From assembly GCF_030994125.1 (NCBI RefSeq), contig NZ_CP099918.1, positions 496,001 to 560,000 on the forward strand: a stretch of 64,000 nt of DNA. The letters run 5' to 3'. How positions within the stretch are numbered: the first letter of the stretch is position 1; the number at the start of each line of letters is the position of its first letter. A program made the position numbers and the translations under genes. Shown here piece after piece: positions 10,110 to 18,736 of the stretch. The DNA is from Pseudoalteromonas xiamenensis. Its GTDB lineage: Bacteria > Pseudomonadota > Gammaproteobacteria > Enterobacterales > Alteromonadaceae. A model generated the notes under the pieces. That model saw only the letters and a program-made list of their open reading frames with translations, made no database searches and was not told the DNA's origin.

Positions 10110-11349
10110 AAGCCCAATAAAACTGGATGGCAGCAAAATATTGGTTGTTGATGACAAGAAAGAAAACTTAGAGTTAATGACCAACATTTTAGAAGCGGAG
10201 GGTTATGAGGTCGCCTTTGCGTTAAACGGCGAAAAAGCCATTCAGGTAGCCACCCTCTTTCAACCTGAGTTGATCCTGCTGGATGTAATGATGCCCGGCA
10301 TCGATGGATTTGAAACGTGCCGAAGAATGAAGGGACTGCTTGATGTCAAAGAAATTCCCGTGATATTTGTAACCGCCAAAACCCAAATTGCCGATATTGT
10401 AGAGGCATTTTCAAGTGGTGCCGTGGATTACGTGACAAAGCCGATACGCCAAGAAGAGCTACTTGCTCGCGTTAGTACCCATCTCCAGTTACGAAAACTG
10501 GTTGTGCTGCGCGACGAACTCATTTCACAGCTTAGAGACTACAATATAGAACTAGCGACGTTAAGCGAACTGAAATCCGCACAACTCGAAGAGTCTGAGA
10601 GAATGAGTCACTTAGCGGAAATTGTTGGCGAAATGAGCCATGAGCTAGGTACTCCTTTAGGTATAACCAACACAGCAATTTCAAGTATGAAAGATAAGCT
10701 GGATGCGCTTGAAATAGCCTTCGGACAACAACAACTCAACAAAGAGTCACTTACTGATTTTATCACTTACGGACAAGAATGTTTGCGACTTGTTGGGTCT
10801 AGTATGACCTACGCGAATAAACTCGTTGCCAGTTTCAAAGACATCGTGGTGGGCGAATTTAATGAAACAATTATCGACATAAATCTGGCCACGTTCTTAG
10901 AAGATATCGCGCTCATTCTAACACCAAAGTTAAAACGGAGTCCTCATACGCTAACCATTGATTGTCCCAAAGACATTATTATGCACACGATGTCAGGCGC
11001 GCTTTCTCAAGTATTGATAAACCTCATTAACAACAGTTTACTCCATGCGTTTGAACCAAATCGTCTGGGTACAATTCGTATTCAGGTTGAAGCATCGGGT
11101 GCTAAAAATGTTTTGTTCTCCATTGAGGACAATGGTAAAGGTATTGAACAAAGCATTATGGATAAAGTCTTCGATAAGTATTTCACGACCAAATCTGGCG
11201 ATGGCGGCAGTGGCCTTGGTTTGTTTATCGTAAAGAAACTGGTCGAAGACAAATTGGGTGGCGTAATGAGCATGTACTCAAAGTTAGATGAAGGCACTGG
11301 ATTCAAGTTGGAATTGCCGATGCGTCTTGACTCTGTGCCAGTGCATTAG
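10102..11349 (+). CDS. Response regulator-histidine kinase fusion (REC - DHp - HATPase)
   Basis: A 415-aa soluble protein. The N-terminal receiver (about 10-125) has VVDDKKEN, LLDVMMPGIDGF with the phosphoacceptor near residue 60, and the conserved Lys in VTKPI. A coiled coil joins it to a kinase core with MSHELGTPLG (His near 177; HELGTP in place of the usual HEIRTP), N-box NLINNSLLHAF, DNGKGI and GGSGLGLFIVKKL. The ATG lies within the last codons of the preceding hybrid kinase and follows GGGGGAAA at good spacing. The two proteins probably act in one phosphorelay, the receiver here being a candidate target of the upstream kinase. That link is inferred from overlap only. Confidence 0.9.
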   Translation: MSKSPIKLDGSKILVVDDKKENLELMTNILEAEGYEVAFALNGEKAIQVATLFQPELILLDVMMPGIDGFETCRRMKGLLDVKEIPVIFVTAKTQIADIVEAFSSGAVDYVTKPIRQEELLARVSTHLQLRKLVVLRDELISQLRDYNIELATLSELKSAQLEESERMSHLAEIVGEMSHELGTPLGITNTAISSMKDKLDALEIAFGQQQLNKESLTDFITYGQECLRLVGSSMTYANKLVASFKDIVVGEFNETIIDINLATFLEDIALILTPKLKRSPHTLTIDCPKDIIMHTMSGALSQVLINLINNSLLHAFEPNRLGTIRIQVEASGAKNVLFSIEDNGKGIEQSIMDKVFDKYFTTKSGDGGSGLGLFIVKKLVEDKLGGVMSMYSKLDEGTGFKLELPMRLDSVPVH

Positions 11350-11387
11350 AACTCATGAATTGCCAAAAATGAATTTGTAAAGGCCCT

Positions 11388-11831
11388 TTACACCCTTGCA
11401 AGAATGCGGTCTAGCGCGTCAGCGAACATTTTTCGGTCTTGCTGACTAAACGCGGCAGGACCTTTTGTTTGTATCCCGCTACTTCGCAGAGTATCAAAAA
11501 AGTCCCGCATGTTGAGTCGTTCTCGGATACTGTTTTCGGTGTATTGCTCCCCTCTAAAATTAATCACTAGTACCTTTTTCTCGATCAATTCTGCCGCAAG
11601 CGGAATATCAGACGTAATGACTAAATCACCGGAATTGGAGCGTGCAACGATTTCATTATCTGCAACATCAAACCCGGCTTGCACCCGTAATGACTTTAAA
11701 AATTGCGAAGGCGGCAGCTTTACGTTTTGGTTAGCAACAAACGTTGTCACTAGTTTTTTCCTTTCTGCCGCTCTAAACAGAATTTCGCGTACCACCGCAG
11801 GGCATGCATCGGCATCCACCCAAATTTGCAT
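11388..11831 (-). CDS. yaiI: YaiI/YqxD family protein (UPF0178)
   Basis: A 147-aa protein with the family's N-terminal signature IWVDADACP followed by NQNVKLPPS, and internal conserved blocks [11 protein letters not shown] and [13 protein letters not shown]. Length and motifs match the whole UPF0178 family, which has a PIN-like fold and no settled role. The start ATG at 11831 is clear. It is convergent with the kinase gene to its left (38 bp) and divergent from the hybrid kinase gene to its right. Confidence 0.92.
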   Translation of the reverse strand: MQIWVDADACPAVVREILFRAAERKKLVTTFVANQNVKLPPSQFLKSLRVQAGFDVADNEIVARSNSGDLVITSDIPLAAELIEKKVLVINFRGEQYTENSIRERLNMRDFFDTLRSSGIQTKGPAAFSQQDRKMFADALDRILARV

Positions 11832-11987
11832 TATATAAATCCTTACTCCACAAAAAGACCCCTATAGCCTACTCGGTTTTCACCTTGACTGGCAAATTTG
11901 CCGTATCCGCATATAGTTAATAGAGGCATCGAAAAGGTTCGTTCTGAGTCATCAAAATTGGCGCTACATAACTGGAAAAAAGGTGAA

Positions 11988-14900
11988 ATGCTGAAATTTT
12001 TACAACCATTCGCGACGCAGCTGGTCATCTTTTGCATTGGATTGTCTCTTAGCTTTATCGTCTCAAATAGAGTGTACAAATTCGAGAAAGAAGCCGATTT
12101 CCTCCGCTTTTCAGAATCGGTTACAGAATTAGGTGAAGCACTAATTCGTGAGACGGAAATAAACATACAAGCGCTTTACACCCTTGAACTTTTATTTTCG
12201 AACCATGCACCATCTGAAGAATTATTTAAACGTGAAGCCGAAATTATCATTACCAGACACGAAGATATTCTCTCGCTTATCTGGGCGCCACTCGTAAAAC
12301 AAGAAGACCGCACCTCGTTTGAGGAAAAACTAAAGCAAAGTGGCCACGGCCAAACGATTGTTCAACGAAATAACGACAATACGTTCAGTAGCCGAGACCA
12401 ACAAAAACAGTATCTCCCGGTTTTGTACAGTGAATCCAAAAGCAAAGAATCCACCATCTTCGGTCTCGACCTTAATTCAGATGCTAACATGATGGATGCG
12501 ATGGCTCGCGCGAAAGAGACGAATTCCATTCAAGCCACCAAACCAATCCCTTTGTACATGCATGACAACGACCTAGGTTATGTCGTCAGCTACCCCGTAT
12601 ATCGAGATAAAATTGCACTGCGCAGTAATACTCAAACTGAACTACTCGGGTTTGTGCTTGCTACATTCAAAATGGATGATATCGTAAACCATGAAATCCA
12701 CCCTTATCATTCGGCGGCACTTTATTTCAGACTGATGGATATAACGGATATCCTCAACCCTACGCTGCTCTATGATAGTAAAAATAAAAACCAAATAGAC
12801 GAGTTTAACTCGCATCTTTATTTCAATTACAGCTTACCAGAACACGGAGGCCGTCGCTGGCAGTTGCAAGCGATGTCAATCGATGAAACGTTCGGCCAAT
12901 CCCCTCAAAAATCAAAATTGATTGCTTTCTGGGTTGGTATAATCACAACATTATTTATGACCTTGTTGGCACATTTACTTGCCTTAAAAAATGTCACAAT
13001 TAGTCGCCGGGTTGACGAACAAACAACTGAACTAAAAAATGCGTTAGCCGAACTCCATCACCAAAAGTTTGCATTGGATGAACACGCAATCGTTGCGGTA
13101 ACGGATTTAAAAGGAACGATTCAATACGTAAATAGAAAATTTTGCGAAATCAGTGGGTACAGCAAAGACGAGTTGCTTGGGCAAAACCATCGGATCTTAA
13201 ATTCAGGACGACATTCCGAACAGTTTTGGCGAGAGATGTACGCGACGGTGAAAAAAGGACAAACGTGGCATGGAGAGATCTGCAATCGAAATAAAAATGG
13301 CGAGCTTTACTGGGTTGGTACTACGATTCTCGCTTCAACAGACGATGCGGGGCGGGCACAATCCTACATAGCAATTCGCACAGACATCACTGAACGAAAG
13401 CAAGCAGAAGCGGTTTTAGTCGATTATTCTCGTCAGTTGGAGCTTATTTTAAGTTCGACAGAAGTTGGTACGTGGGACTGGTACATCAATTCGGGCGAGG
13501 TAAAATTTAATGAACGATGGGCGCAAATCATTGGCTATTCGCTCGAAGAATTAATGCCTGTCTCAGTAGATACGTGGCGCGATTTAATCCACCCTATCGA
13601 TTTCATTGAGTGTGAAAAACAGCTAACCACTCATTGGCGAAAAGAAACATCTATGTACCAGTGCAAGTTTCGGATGCAACATCGAAGTGGTGATTGGATC
13701 TGGGTGTTAAGTAATGGCCGGGTCATTGAATGGGAAGGTGACGAACCCATTCGAATGATTGGCACGCATTTAGATGTTACTGAGTCAGAACAAAAAACCA
13801 ATTCACTGCGAGAGTCATTAGCCCTCGTTGAAGCAACATTAGAAGCAACCAACAGCGGTATTCTGGTAACGGATGCACGAGGTAAATTACTTCGCGCAAA
13901 CAAGCAATTTTATCGACTGTGGCGAATTGCAGTAGACGATATTCAAGACATAAATGACCGCGAGTTCATGAAAACCCTTACCGAGCAATTAATGGACACC
14001 GACGAGGCCCGCCGTCGAGTTAAAGCGCTCTACAAAACCCCCGAAATTGAAGCACAAGAAACACTCCATTTTACAGATGGCCGAGTGTTTAAACGGGTTT
14101 CATTACCTATGTGGATTGAGGGTGAAGTTGTCGGTCGAGTGTGGAGTTTTACAGACATCACAGATGTTCACCAAACCCAGCAAGCTTTGAAGCAAGCCAA
14201 AGTCGTCGCTGAGCAAGCAAGTAAAGCAAAGAGCGAGTTTTTAGCGAACATGAGCCACGAAATCCGTACCCCAATGAATGGGGTTATTGGTATGTTGAAT
14301 TTGCTCAGCAACACAAATTTAGATCAAGAACAAGCGCATAAGTTAAAGCTGGCGACAACCAGTGCTGAAAATCTCCTGACGATCCTTAACGACATCTTGG
14401 ACTTTTCAAAAGTCGACGCGGGTAAACTGGAGCTCGAAAATATCGACTTTAACCCCGCACGACTGCTTGGTGAACTGAGTGAGACGATGGCGTTAAAAGC
14501 CAGTGAAAAAAACCTCGAAATCATTTTAGATATTCGAGAGCTTCCTTTGTGCTTTGTGTCTGGCGACCCCAGTAGACTACGTCAAATTCTGACCAATCTG
14601 ATTGGGAACGCCATAAAATTTACGAGCCAAGGTGAAATTGTTGTCCGTGCAAGAATGAAGGCGGAAGAAGGTGGGTGGCGATTTATATGTTCGGTAAGTG
14701 ACACTGGCATTGGTATAAGTCGCTCAGCACAAAATCGCCTCTTCACGGCCTTTACTCAAGCTGATGCATCCACTACGCGTCACTTTGGCGGCACAGGGCT
14801 TGGTTTAGCTATCTGTAAACAACTCTGTAACTTAATGCACGGAGATATTACGCTCGTCAGCAAAGAGGGCGAAGGCTCAATATTTACCTTTGACTTATTG

Positions 14901-15803
14901 CTTGGAGAAAGTACTCATAGTGCGATAACGCTTCCTCAGGTCGACTTACAGCATTTAAATGTACTTGTTGTTGACGACAATAAAACTAATTTAGAAGTGG
15001 TATGTGGCCAACTTAGTAATTGGGGGATCAAAAGTGTTGCCGTCAGTTCAGGACTCGAGGCACTTCGGACATTGAGAAAGTCAATGGAAGAAAATCTGCC
15101 GTTTAATCTGGCCATTTTGGACATGCAAATGCCTGAAATGGATGGTGAACAACTTGGTTGGGAAATACGGGATGACAATCGATTTGATGACCTAAAATTA
15201 GTTATGATGACCTCAATGGGTCAACTTGGGGATAGTAGTCGGTTTGCCCAAGTCGGGTTCAATGCCTATTTCCCAAAACCGGTCACGGCTGAAGATCTAT
15301 TTAAGGCAATCAGCTTGTTGTCTGCCAAGAGTTTGGATCAAGCTGGCATACCGATTATCACTCAACACCTGATCCATGAAGTCGCCAGTGATGTCGATAC
15401 ACCCAAAAATACCATCAATACAGACACTCGGATTTTGCTCGTTGAAGATAATTTAGTTAACCAAATTGTGGCCTCAAAAATGTTGAATCAACTCGAGTTG
15501 ACCTGTGATATTGCCAACAATGGGGCACTCGCTCTCGAAAAGCTAAAAGAAGCAGAACCACCTTATCAAATGATCTTGATGGATTGTCAGATGCCTGAGA
15601 TGGACGGATTTGAAGCAACCACCGCAATAAGGGCGGGCATTGCGGGTGAGTTAAATAAGAACATTACCATTATCGCGATGACGGCAAATGCAATGCAAGG
15701 TGACAAAACTCGCTGTTTAGAAGTCGGAATGAATGATTACATTTCCAAACCGATAAATCTGCAAACCATGGAAAACACATTAGTTCGTTGGATAGGAAAC
15801 TAA
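11988..15803 (+). CDS. CHASE/PAS hybrid histidine kinase with two receivers
   Basis: I place the start at the ATG at 11988 (1271 aa) because AAGGTG precedes it at correct spacing and the hydrophobic N-terminus LQPFATQLVIFCIGLSL begins there; the frame is open 30 codons further upstream. Domain order: TM helix (about 5-25), CHASE extracytoplasmic sensor (about 55-270), TM helix (about 313-335), three PAS/PAC modules (about 355-720), DHp with MSHEIRTPMNG (His near 757), HATPase (DTGIGIS, GGTGLGLAICK), receiver 1 (LVVDDNKTN, ILDMQMPEMDG) and receiver 2 (LLVEDNLVN, LMDCQMPEMDGFEAT). It is a BarA/ArcB-like layout without the C-terminal HPt domain, so the phosphoryl group would need an external HPt protein. 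CHASE domains sense small extracellular ligands; the ligand here is unknown. Confidence 0.93.
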   Translation: MLKFLQPFATQLVIFCIGLSLSFIVSNRVYKFEKEADFLRFSESVTELGEALIRETEINIQALYTLELLFSNHAPSEELFKREAEIIITRHEDILSLIWAPLVKQEDRTSFEEKLKQSGHGQTIVQRNNDNTFSSRDQQKQYLPVLYSESKSKESTIFGLDLNSDANMMDAMARAKETNSIQATKPIPLYMHDNDLGYVVSYPVYRDKIALRSNTQTELLGFVLATFKMDDIVNHEIHPYHSAALYFRLMDITDILNPTLLYDSKNKNQIDEFNSHLYFNYSLPEHGGRRWQLQAMSIDETFGQSPQKSKLIAFWVGIITTLFMTLLAHLLALKNVTISRRVDEQTTELKNALAELHHQKFALDEHAIVAVTDLKGTIQYVNRKFCEISGYSKDELLGQNHRILNSGRHSEQFWREMYATVKKGQTWHGEICNRNKNGELYWVGTTILASTDDAGRAQSYIAIRTDITERKQAEAVLVDYSRQLELILSSTEVGTWDWYINSGEVKFNERWAQIIGYSLEELMPVSVDTWRDLIHPIDFIECEKQLTTHWRKETSMYQCKFRMQHRSGDWIWVLSNGRVIEWEGDEPIRMIGTHLDVTESEQKTNSLRESLALVEATLEATNSGILVTDARGKLLRANKQFYRLWRIAVDDIQDINDREFMKTLTEQLMDTDEARRRVKALYKTPEIEAQETLHFTDGRVFKRVSLPMWIEGEVVGRVWSFTDITDVHQTQQALKQAKVVAEQASKAKSEFLANMSHEIRTPMNGVIGMLNLLSNTNLDQEQAHKLKLATTSAENLLTILNDILDFSKVDAGKLELENIDFNPARLLGELSETMALKASEKNLEIILDIRELPLCFVSGDPSRLRQILTNLIGNAIKFTSQGEIVVRARMKAEEGGWRFICSVSDTGIGISRSAQNRLFTAFTQADASTTRHFGGTGLGLAICKQLCNLMHGDITLVSKEGEGSIFTFDLLLGESTHSAITLPQVDLQHLNVLVVDDNKTNLEVVCGQLSNWGIKSVAVSSGLEALRTLRKSMEENLPFNLAILDMQMPEMDGEQLGWEIRDDNRFDDLKLVMMTSMGQLGDSSRFAQVGFNAYFPKPVTAEDLFKAISLLSAKSLDQAGIPIITQHLIHEVASDVDTPKNTINTDTRILLVEDNLVNQIVASKMLNQLELTCDIANNGALALEKLKEAEPPYQMILMDCQMPEMDGFEATTAIRAGIAGELNKNITIIAMTANAMQGDKTRCLEVGMNDYISKPINLQTMENTLVRWIGN

Positions 15804-16328
15804 CTACAGGTACACATGCCAAGCAATCGCTTTTTCCAAAAGCGCGGTGATGAATGGGTCTTTATAATCACAATAGGCTTGGCTATTGTTGTTGCACAAA
15901 CTTGCTGCGCGGCGTTTTACGTCGCCATATGCTCGAGCTTCGTCAGGGTGGGTATTTAAGTAGTCACGAAAAACAAGATGCCGAAACACTTCCGCTCGAC
16001 CTTTTTCAAAAATATGAACATGATGAGTTCGTGCATTACCGCCTTTTTGGAAATATCGCCGTCCTTCAATGCCATTTTCGCCTTTAGGCTTGTAGCCGAT
16101 GGCCACTAGTTTCACTGAGTCCAAATCGACGACATTCAACGCATTGACCTCAATTAAAATATCAATTATCGGTTTTGCACACAGGCCTGTAACCGCTGTA
16201 CTGCCAATATGGTGAATAGCAACCACATTGCTTGGGGTTAGTTCTGATAACAACGTGTCTTTTGCTTTCTTGAACTCACTTGGCCAAGTATCTCGGTAAT
16301 CCACAATTTCGATAATACGGGAACTCAC
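15804..16328 (-). CDS. GrpB family protein (UPF0157)
   Basis: A 174-aa protein with GrpB/UPF0157 hallmarks: IVDYRDTWPSEF, HHIGSTAVTGLCAKPIIDILIEV, and HHVHIFEKG followed by FRDYLNTHPDEA. The family belongs to the nucleotidyltransferase fold group; its biochemical role is mostly undefined. The start is GTG at 16328 with only a weak purine-rich site before it. The stop codon abuts the stop of the hybrid kinase gene, so the genes converge with no spacer. Confidence 0.9.
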   Translation of the reverse strand: MSSRIIEIVDYRDTWPSEFKKAKDTLLSELTPSNVVAIHHIGSTAVTGLCAKPIIDILIEVNALNVVDLDSVKLVAIGYKPKGENGIEGRRYFQKGGNARTHHVHIFEKGRAEVFRHLVFRDYLNTHPDEARAYGDVKRRAASLCNNNSQAYCDYKDPFITALLEKAIAWHVYL

Positions 16329-16441
16329 TGTGTGTTTTCTCTTTGTTTTCCAAACTCATCGAATGTTTTACTCTGATTGCGTTACGAAGACAATCAACAT
16401 TTCTGAGAAGCAAAACCAATGAAAAATGCTCAGGCCAATAT

Positions 16442-17143
16442 TTAGTTTTGGCATTCATCACGATAGCGAGCGCGGACCAACTCCACGTAGTGATTCATTG
16501 ACTTAGTTGATGTTGTTACAAAAGCTTGTTGAAGCAATTGCGCATGTTGCATACGGTCTATTCTGAATTCTCGATAGTCATTGCGTAGACAACAAAACGC
16601 GACGAGTGTCCATTTACCGCCCCAAAATACCATGCCAAGAGGCTCTATTTCACGTTGACTTGATTCATTTTTGGCATCGCAATACCTTAATAGCACACGT
16701 TGCTTTAACTCGATTGCCTGCCGAACAACTTGAATGGACGCCTGACTTTGCTCATCAAACCCAAAACGCGCAACCATAATCGGAAAGTCATCCAGTGCTT
16801 GCTTCATCGGAGCAGGTATTACCGCTTCAATTTTACGAAGAGCACTTGCCGCATGTTCACAGAAAAGCGGATCGGTCCACTGTGACACCATTTTAGAACC
16901 AAGCAATAAGGTTTGAAGCTCGGGAAGCGTAAACATGAGCGGGGGAAGTTCCGCGTTAGACAACATAAAGCCGACACCCGGTTCTCCAACGACCGAAACA
17001 CCGCTCGATTGTAAATCTTGAATATCGCGATAAATCGTACGGATGGACACATTGAACGCTTGTGCAAGCGTATCAGCAGAAACCGCCAATCGTCGACTTC
17101 GCAAATAATTAACCAATTGAAAAAGGCGTTCCGATTTATGCAC
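16442..17143 (-). CDS. HTH/WYL-domain transcriptional regulator (YafY type)
   Basis: A 233-aa protein. Residues about 1-60 are a winged HTH (SADTLAQAFNVSIRTIYRDIQ). The centre shows the PPLMFTLPELQTLLLG segment typical of YafY-type regulators. The C-terminal WYL domain includes WGGKWTLVAFCCLRNDYREFRIDRM. WYL domains bind small ligands or nucleic acids and control the DNA-binding half. The start is GTG at 17143. The gene lies just downstream of, and on the same strand as, the small barrel protein gene at 17261. Such regulators often control an adjacent gene of this type; this is inference from position. Confidence 0.9.
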   Translation of the reverse strand: MHKSERLFQLVNYLRSRRLAVSADTLAQAFNVSIRTIYRDIQDLQSSGVSVVGEPGVGFMLSNAELPPLMFTLPELQTLLLGSKMVSQWTDPLFCEHAASALRKIEAVIPAPMKQALDDFPIMVARFGFDEQSQASIQVVRQAIELKQRVLLRYCDAKNESSQREIEPLGMVFWGGKWTLVAFCCLRNDYREFRIDRMQHAQLLQQAFVTTSTKSMNHYVELVRARYRDECQN

Positions 17144-17260
17144 GTTCTAAATACTCATTAGCGGTTTTGATTGGATAATGTAGCTCTATGATAAGAATAA
17201 GAAACCAAACAGCAACACAATTATGTATTGTACTGCCGTTTGGCACAGGGACAGGGTCTA

Positions 17261-17572
17261 CTAAGAATTACACGATTGTGCGATGATTTCGTTTTGACTC
17301 ATGACGACGCTCTCTGAATCCACAATGTCCATCAGAGCCTTGCAACGTGCGTCATCATAGAAACTCTCCTCGACTTTCGCAATATCAGCTTTGCTTTGCC
17401 AATAAATGATGTCAATAAACGTTTCGTTTTCTGGATGTTTGGCAAGGGTTCGATAGAGCAATCCAGTTTGCGCATCAAGAAACGCTCTGAATGCTTCATG
17501 CACAGCGTAAAAGTCTTGCTCACTCACACCTGCTTTTAACTTAAATGTAATCACTTCGAGATAAGGTTTCAT
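17261..17572 (-). CDS. Small dimeric alpha/beta-barrel (ABM-like) protein
   Basis: The start is set at the ATG at 17572 because AAGGAAAA precedes it and the conserved region MKPYLEVITFKLK begins there; an open frame extends 23 codons upstream but has no family character. The 103-aa product has the ferredoxin-like pattern of the antibiotic-biosynthesis-monooxygenase / dimeric alpha-beta-barrel superfamily: EVITFKLKAG, a helix FYAVHEAFRAFL, GLLYRTLAKHPE, and FIDIIYWQSKADI. Members include monooxygenases, isomerases and non-catalytic binding proteins, so enzyme activity is not certain. It is encoded upstream of the WYL regulator, which probably controls it. Confidence 0.75.
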   Translation of the reverse strand: MKPYLEVITFKLKAGVSEQDFYAVHEAFRAFLDAQTGLLYRTLAKHPENETFIDIIYWQSKADIAKVEESFYDDARCKALMDIVDSESVVMSQNEIIAQSCNS

Positions 17573-17717
17573 TCTACTTTTCCTTTTACTGTTCAAATAG
17601 CACCAACTTCTGGGCAACCTGCCGTTTTGGTGTAAATACATTGAAACATGTGCCAGTGTCAGCGAGTGTCAGTAGTGATCCACGCAATGACATTACATTA
17701 GCAGAAATGTATTCCTT

Positions 17718-18578
17718 TTATTCTGATGAGGTGTTTCGCCCATATATCACAAGCCCTATTCCACCCAAAATCATCAAACTTGCCAGAACAAGACGCAGTG
17801 TAAGCACTTCCTGCGCAAACAATACACCGCCCAATGCAGCTAAAATAGGCACTAAAAGTTGTAAACTTGCTGCAAGAGAGCTCGATAGGTTCCGAAGCGC
17901 CGCGTACCAAATGGCATACCCCAATCCAGACGTAACAGCCCCTGATAAGATGGCGTAAACCGCGCCTTGGCTTGTCACCGACAGCGTGCCAAATGCAGCG
18001 ACGACCAACCCAGTTACAAACGGTAGGGTGTAGACAAAATTGAAACTCGTTTGTCTCAGTGGGTTTTGAACTCCTTTGCCAGCGTACGTGTAAACTGCCC
18101 AGGCTAGTCCTGAAATAGCCATTAAAGATGTGCCAAAAATCGATGGCGACGAAGCACCCGGTAACAAAAGGTAAGTTAAACCACCGAAGGCAAACGCGAT
18201 GCCTATCCACTCAGTTTTAGCTAAGCGTTCGCCGTAAAATATAGATAGTCCAAGCATACCAAGTTGAACAAATGCAAAAAGAATGAGTGCCCCAATTCCC
18301 GTCTCAAGCGACAAGTAAGCAAAGGAAAAACTTGTTGCGTAGGTGAAGAGCATTACAGGGGGCAACCAAAGTTTTAGCCCTGATTTGTCTTTAACTTCGT
18401 GCTTTTGACTTTTCGTAAATGCGACGAGAAGGGCCAACATTACACTGCCACTAAACAATCGGATAGCAGTGAAACTCGCCGCGTCAATTTCGCCACCTTG
18501 CAGTGCCAGACGACAGAGTATCGAATTCCCCGCAAAGGCGATAAGCGCGATGCTTGTCATAAAAATCGTCTTAAACAT
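17718..18578 (-). CDS. EamA/DMT-family transporter
   Basis: A 286-aa membrane protein with about ten hydrophobic helices arranged as two EamA repeats. The first begins GNSILCRLALQGGEIDAASFTAIRL and the second contains AISGLAWAVYTYAGKG, SGLGYAIWYAALRNLSSS and VPILAALGGVLFAQE, which are standard for drug/metabolite transporter exporters. These proteins move small metabolites, often amino acids or their analogues, out of the cell; the substrate is not readable here. The start ATG at 18578 has no strong ribosome site. It lies leftward, 145 bp before the small barrel protein gene, and might be co-transcribed with it. Confidence 0.9.
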   Translation of the reverse strand: MFKTIFMTSIALIAFAGNSILCRLALQGGEIDAASFTAIRLFSGSVMLALLVAFTKSQKHEVKDKSGLKLWLPPVMLFTYATSFSFAYLSLETGIGALILFAFVQLGMLGLSIFYGERLAKTEWIGIAFAFGGLTYLLLPGASSPSIFGTSLMAISGLAWAVYTYAGKGVQNPLRQTSFNFVYTLPFVTGLVVAAFGTLSVTSQGAVYAILSGAVTSGLGYAIWYAALRNLSSSLAASLQLLVPILAALGGVLFAQEVLTLRLVLASLMILGGIGLVIYGRNTSSE

Positions 18579-18698
18579 AAATCGTCAGTGTGTTTATTGA
18601 AATGCAACTTGTAGGAAGACTGTACAAAATTTTGCGTCATATTTACCAGTGAATTTATACGAGGAGAAAAGAGCAACTTGAATTTATTTTTAATAGGA

Positions 18699-18724
18699 GA
18701 AAGCAGACTCCGATGTCTGCTTTC
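18699..18724 (-). terminator. Hairpin terminator after the metzincin protease gene
   Basis: A 10-bp perfect stem (GAAAGCAGAC / GTCTGCTTTC) with a 6-nt loop starts 13 bp past the stop of the leftward protease gene. The following tract on the minus strand is only moderately T-rich, so termination efficiency is uncertain. Confidence 0.6.
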
Positions 18725-18736
18725 TATCATTGGCGA

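Noticed and set aside
11898..11987. 30-codon N-terminal extension of the CHASE hybrid kinase
   Set aside because: The ATG at 11988 has AAGGTG upstream and begins the membrane anchor; the extension adds no domain.
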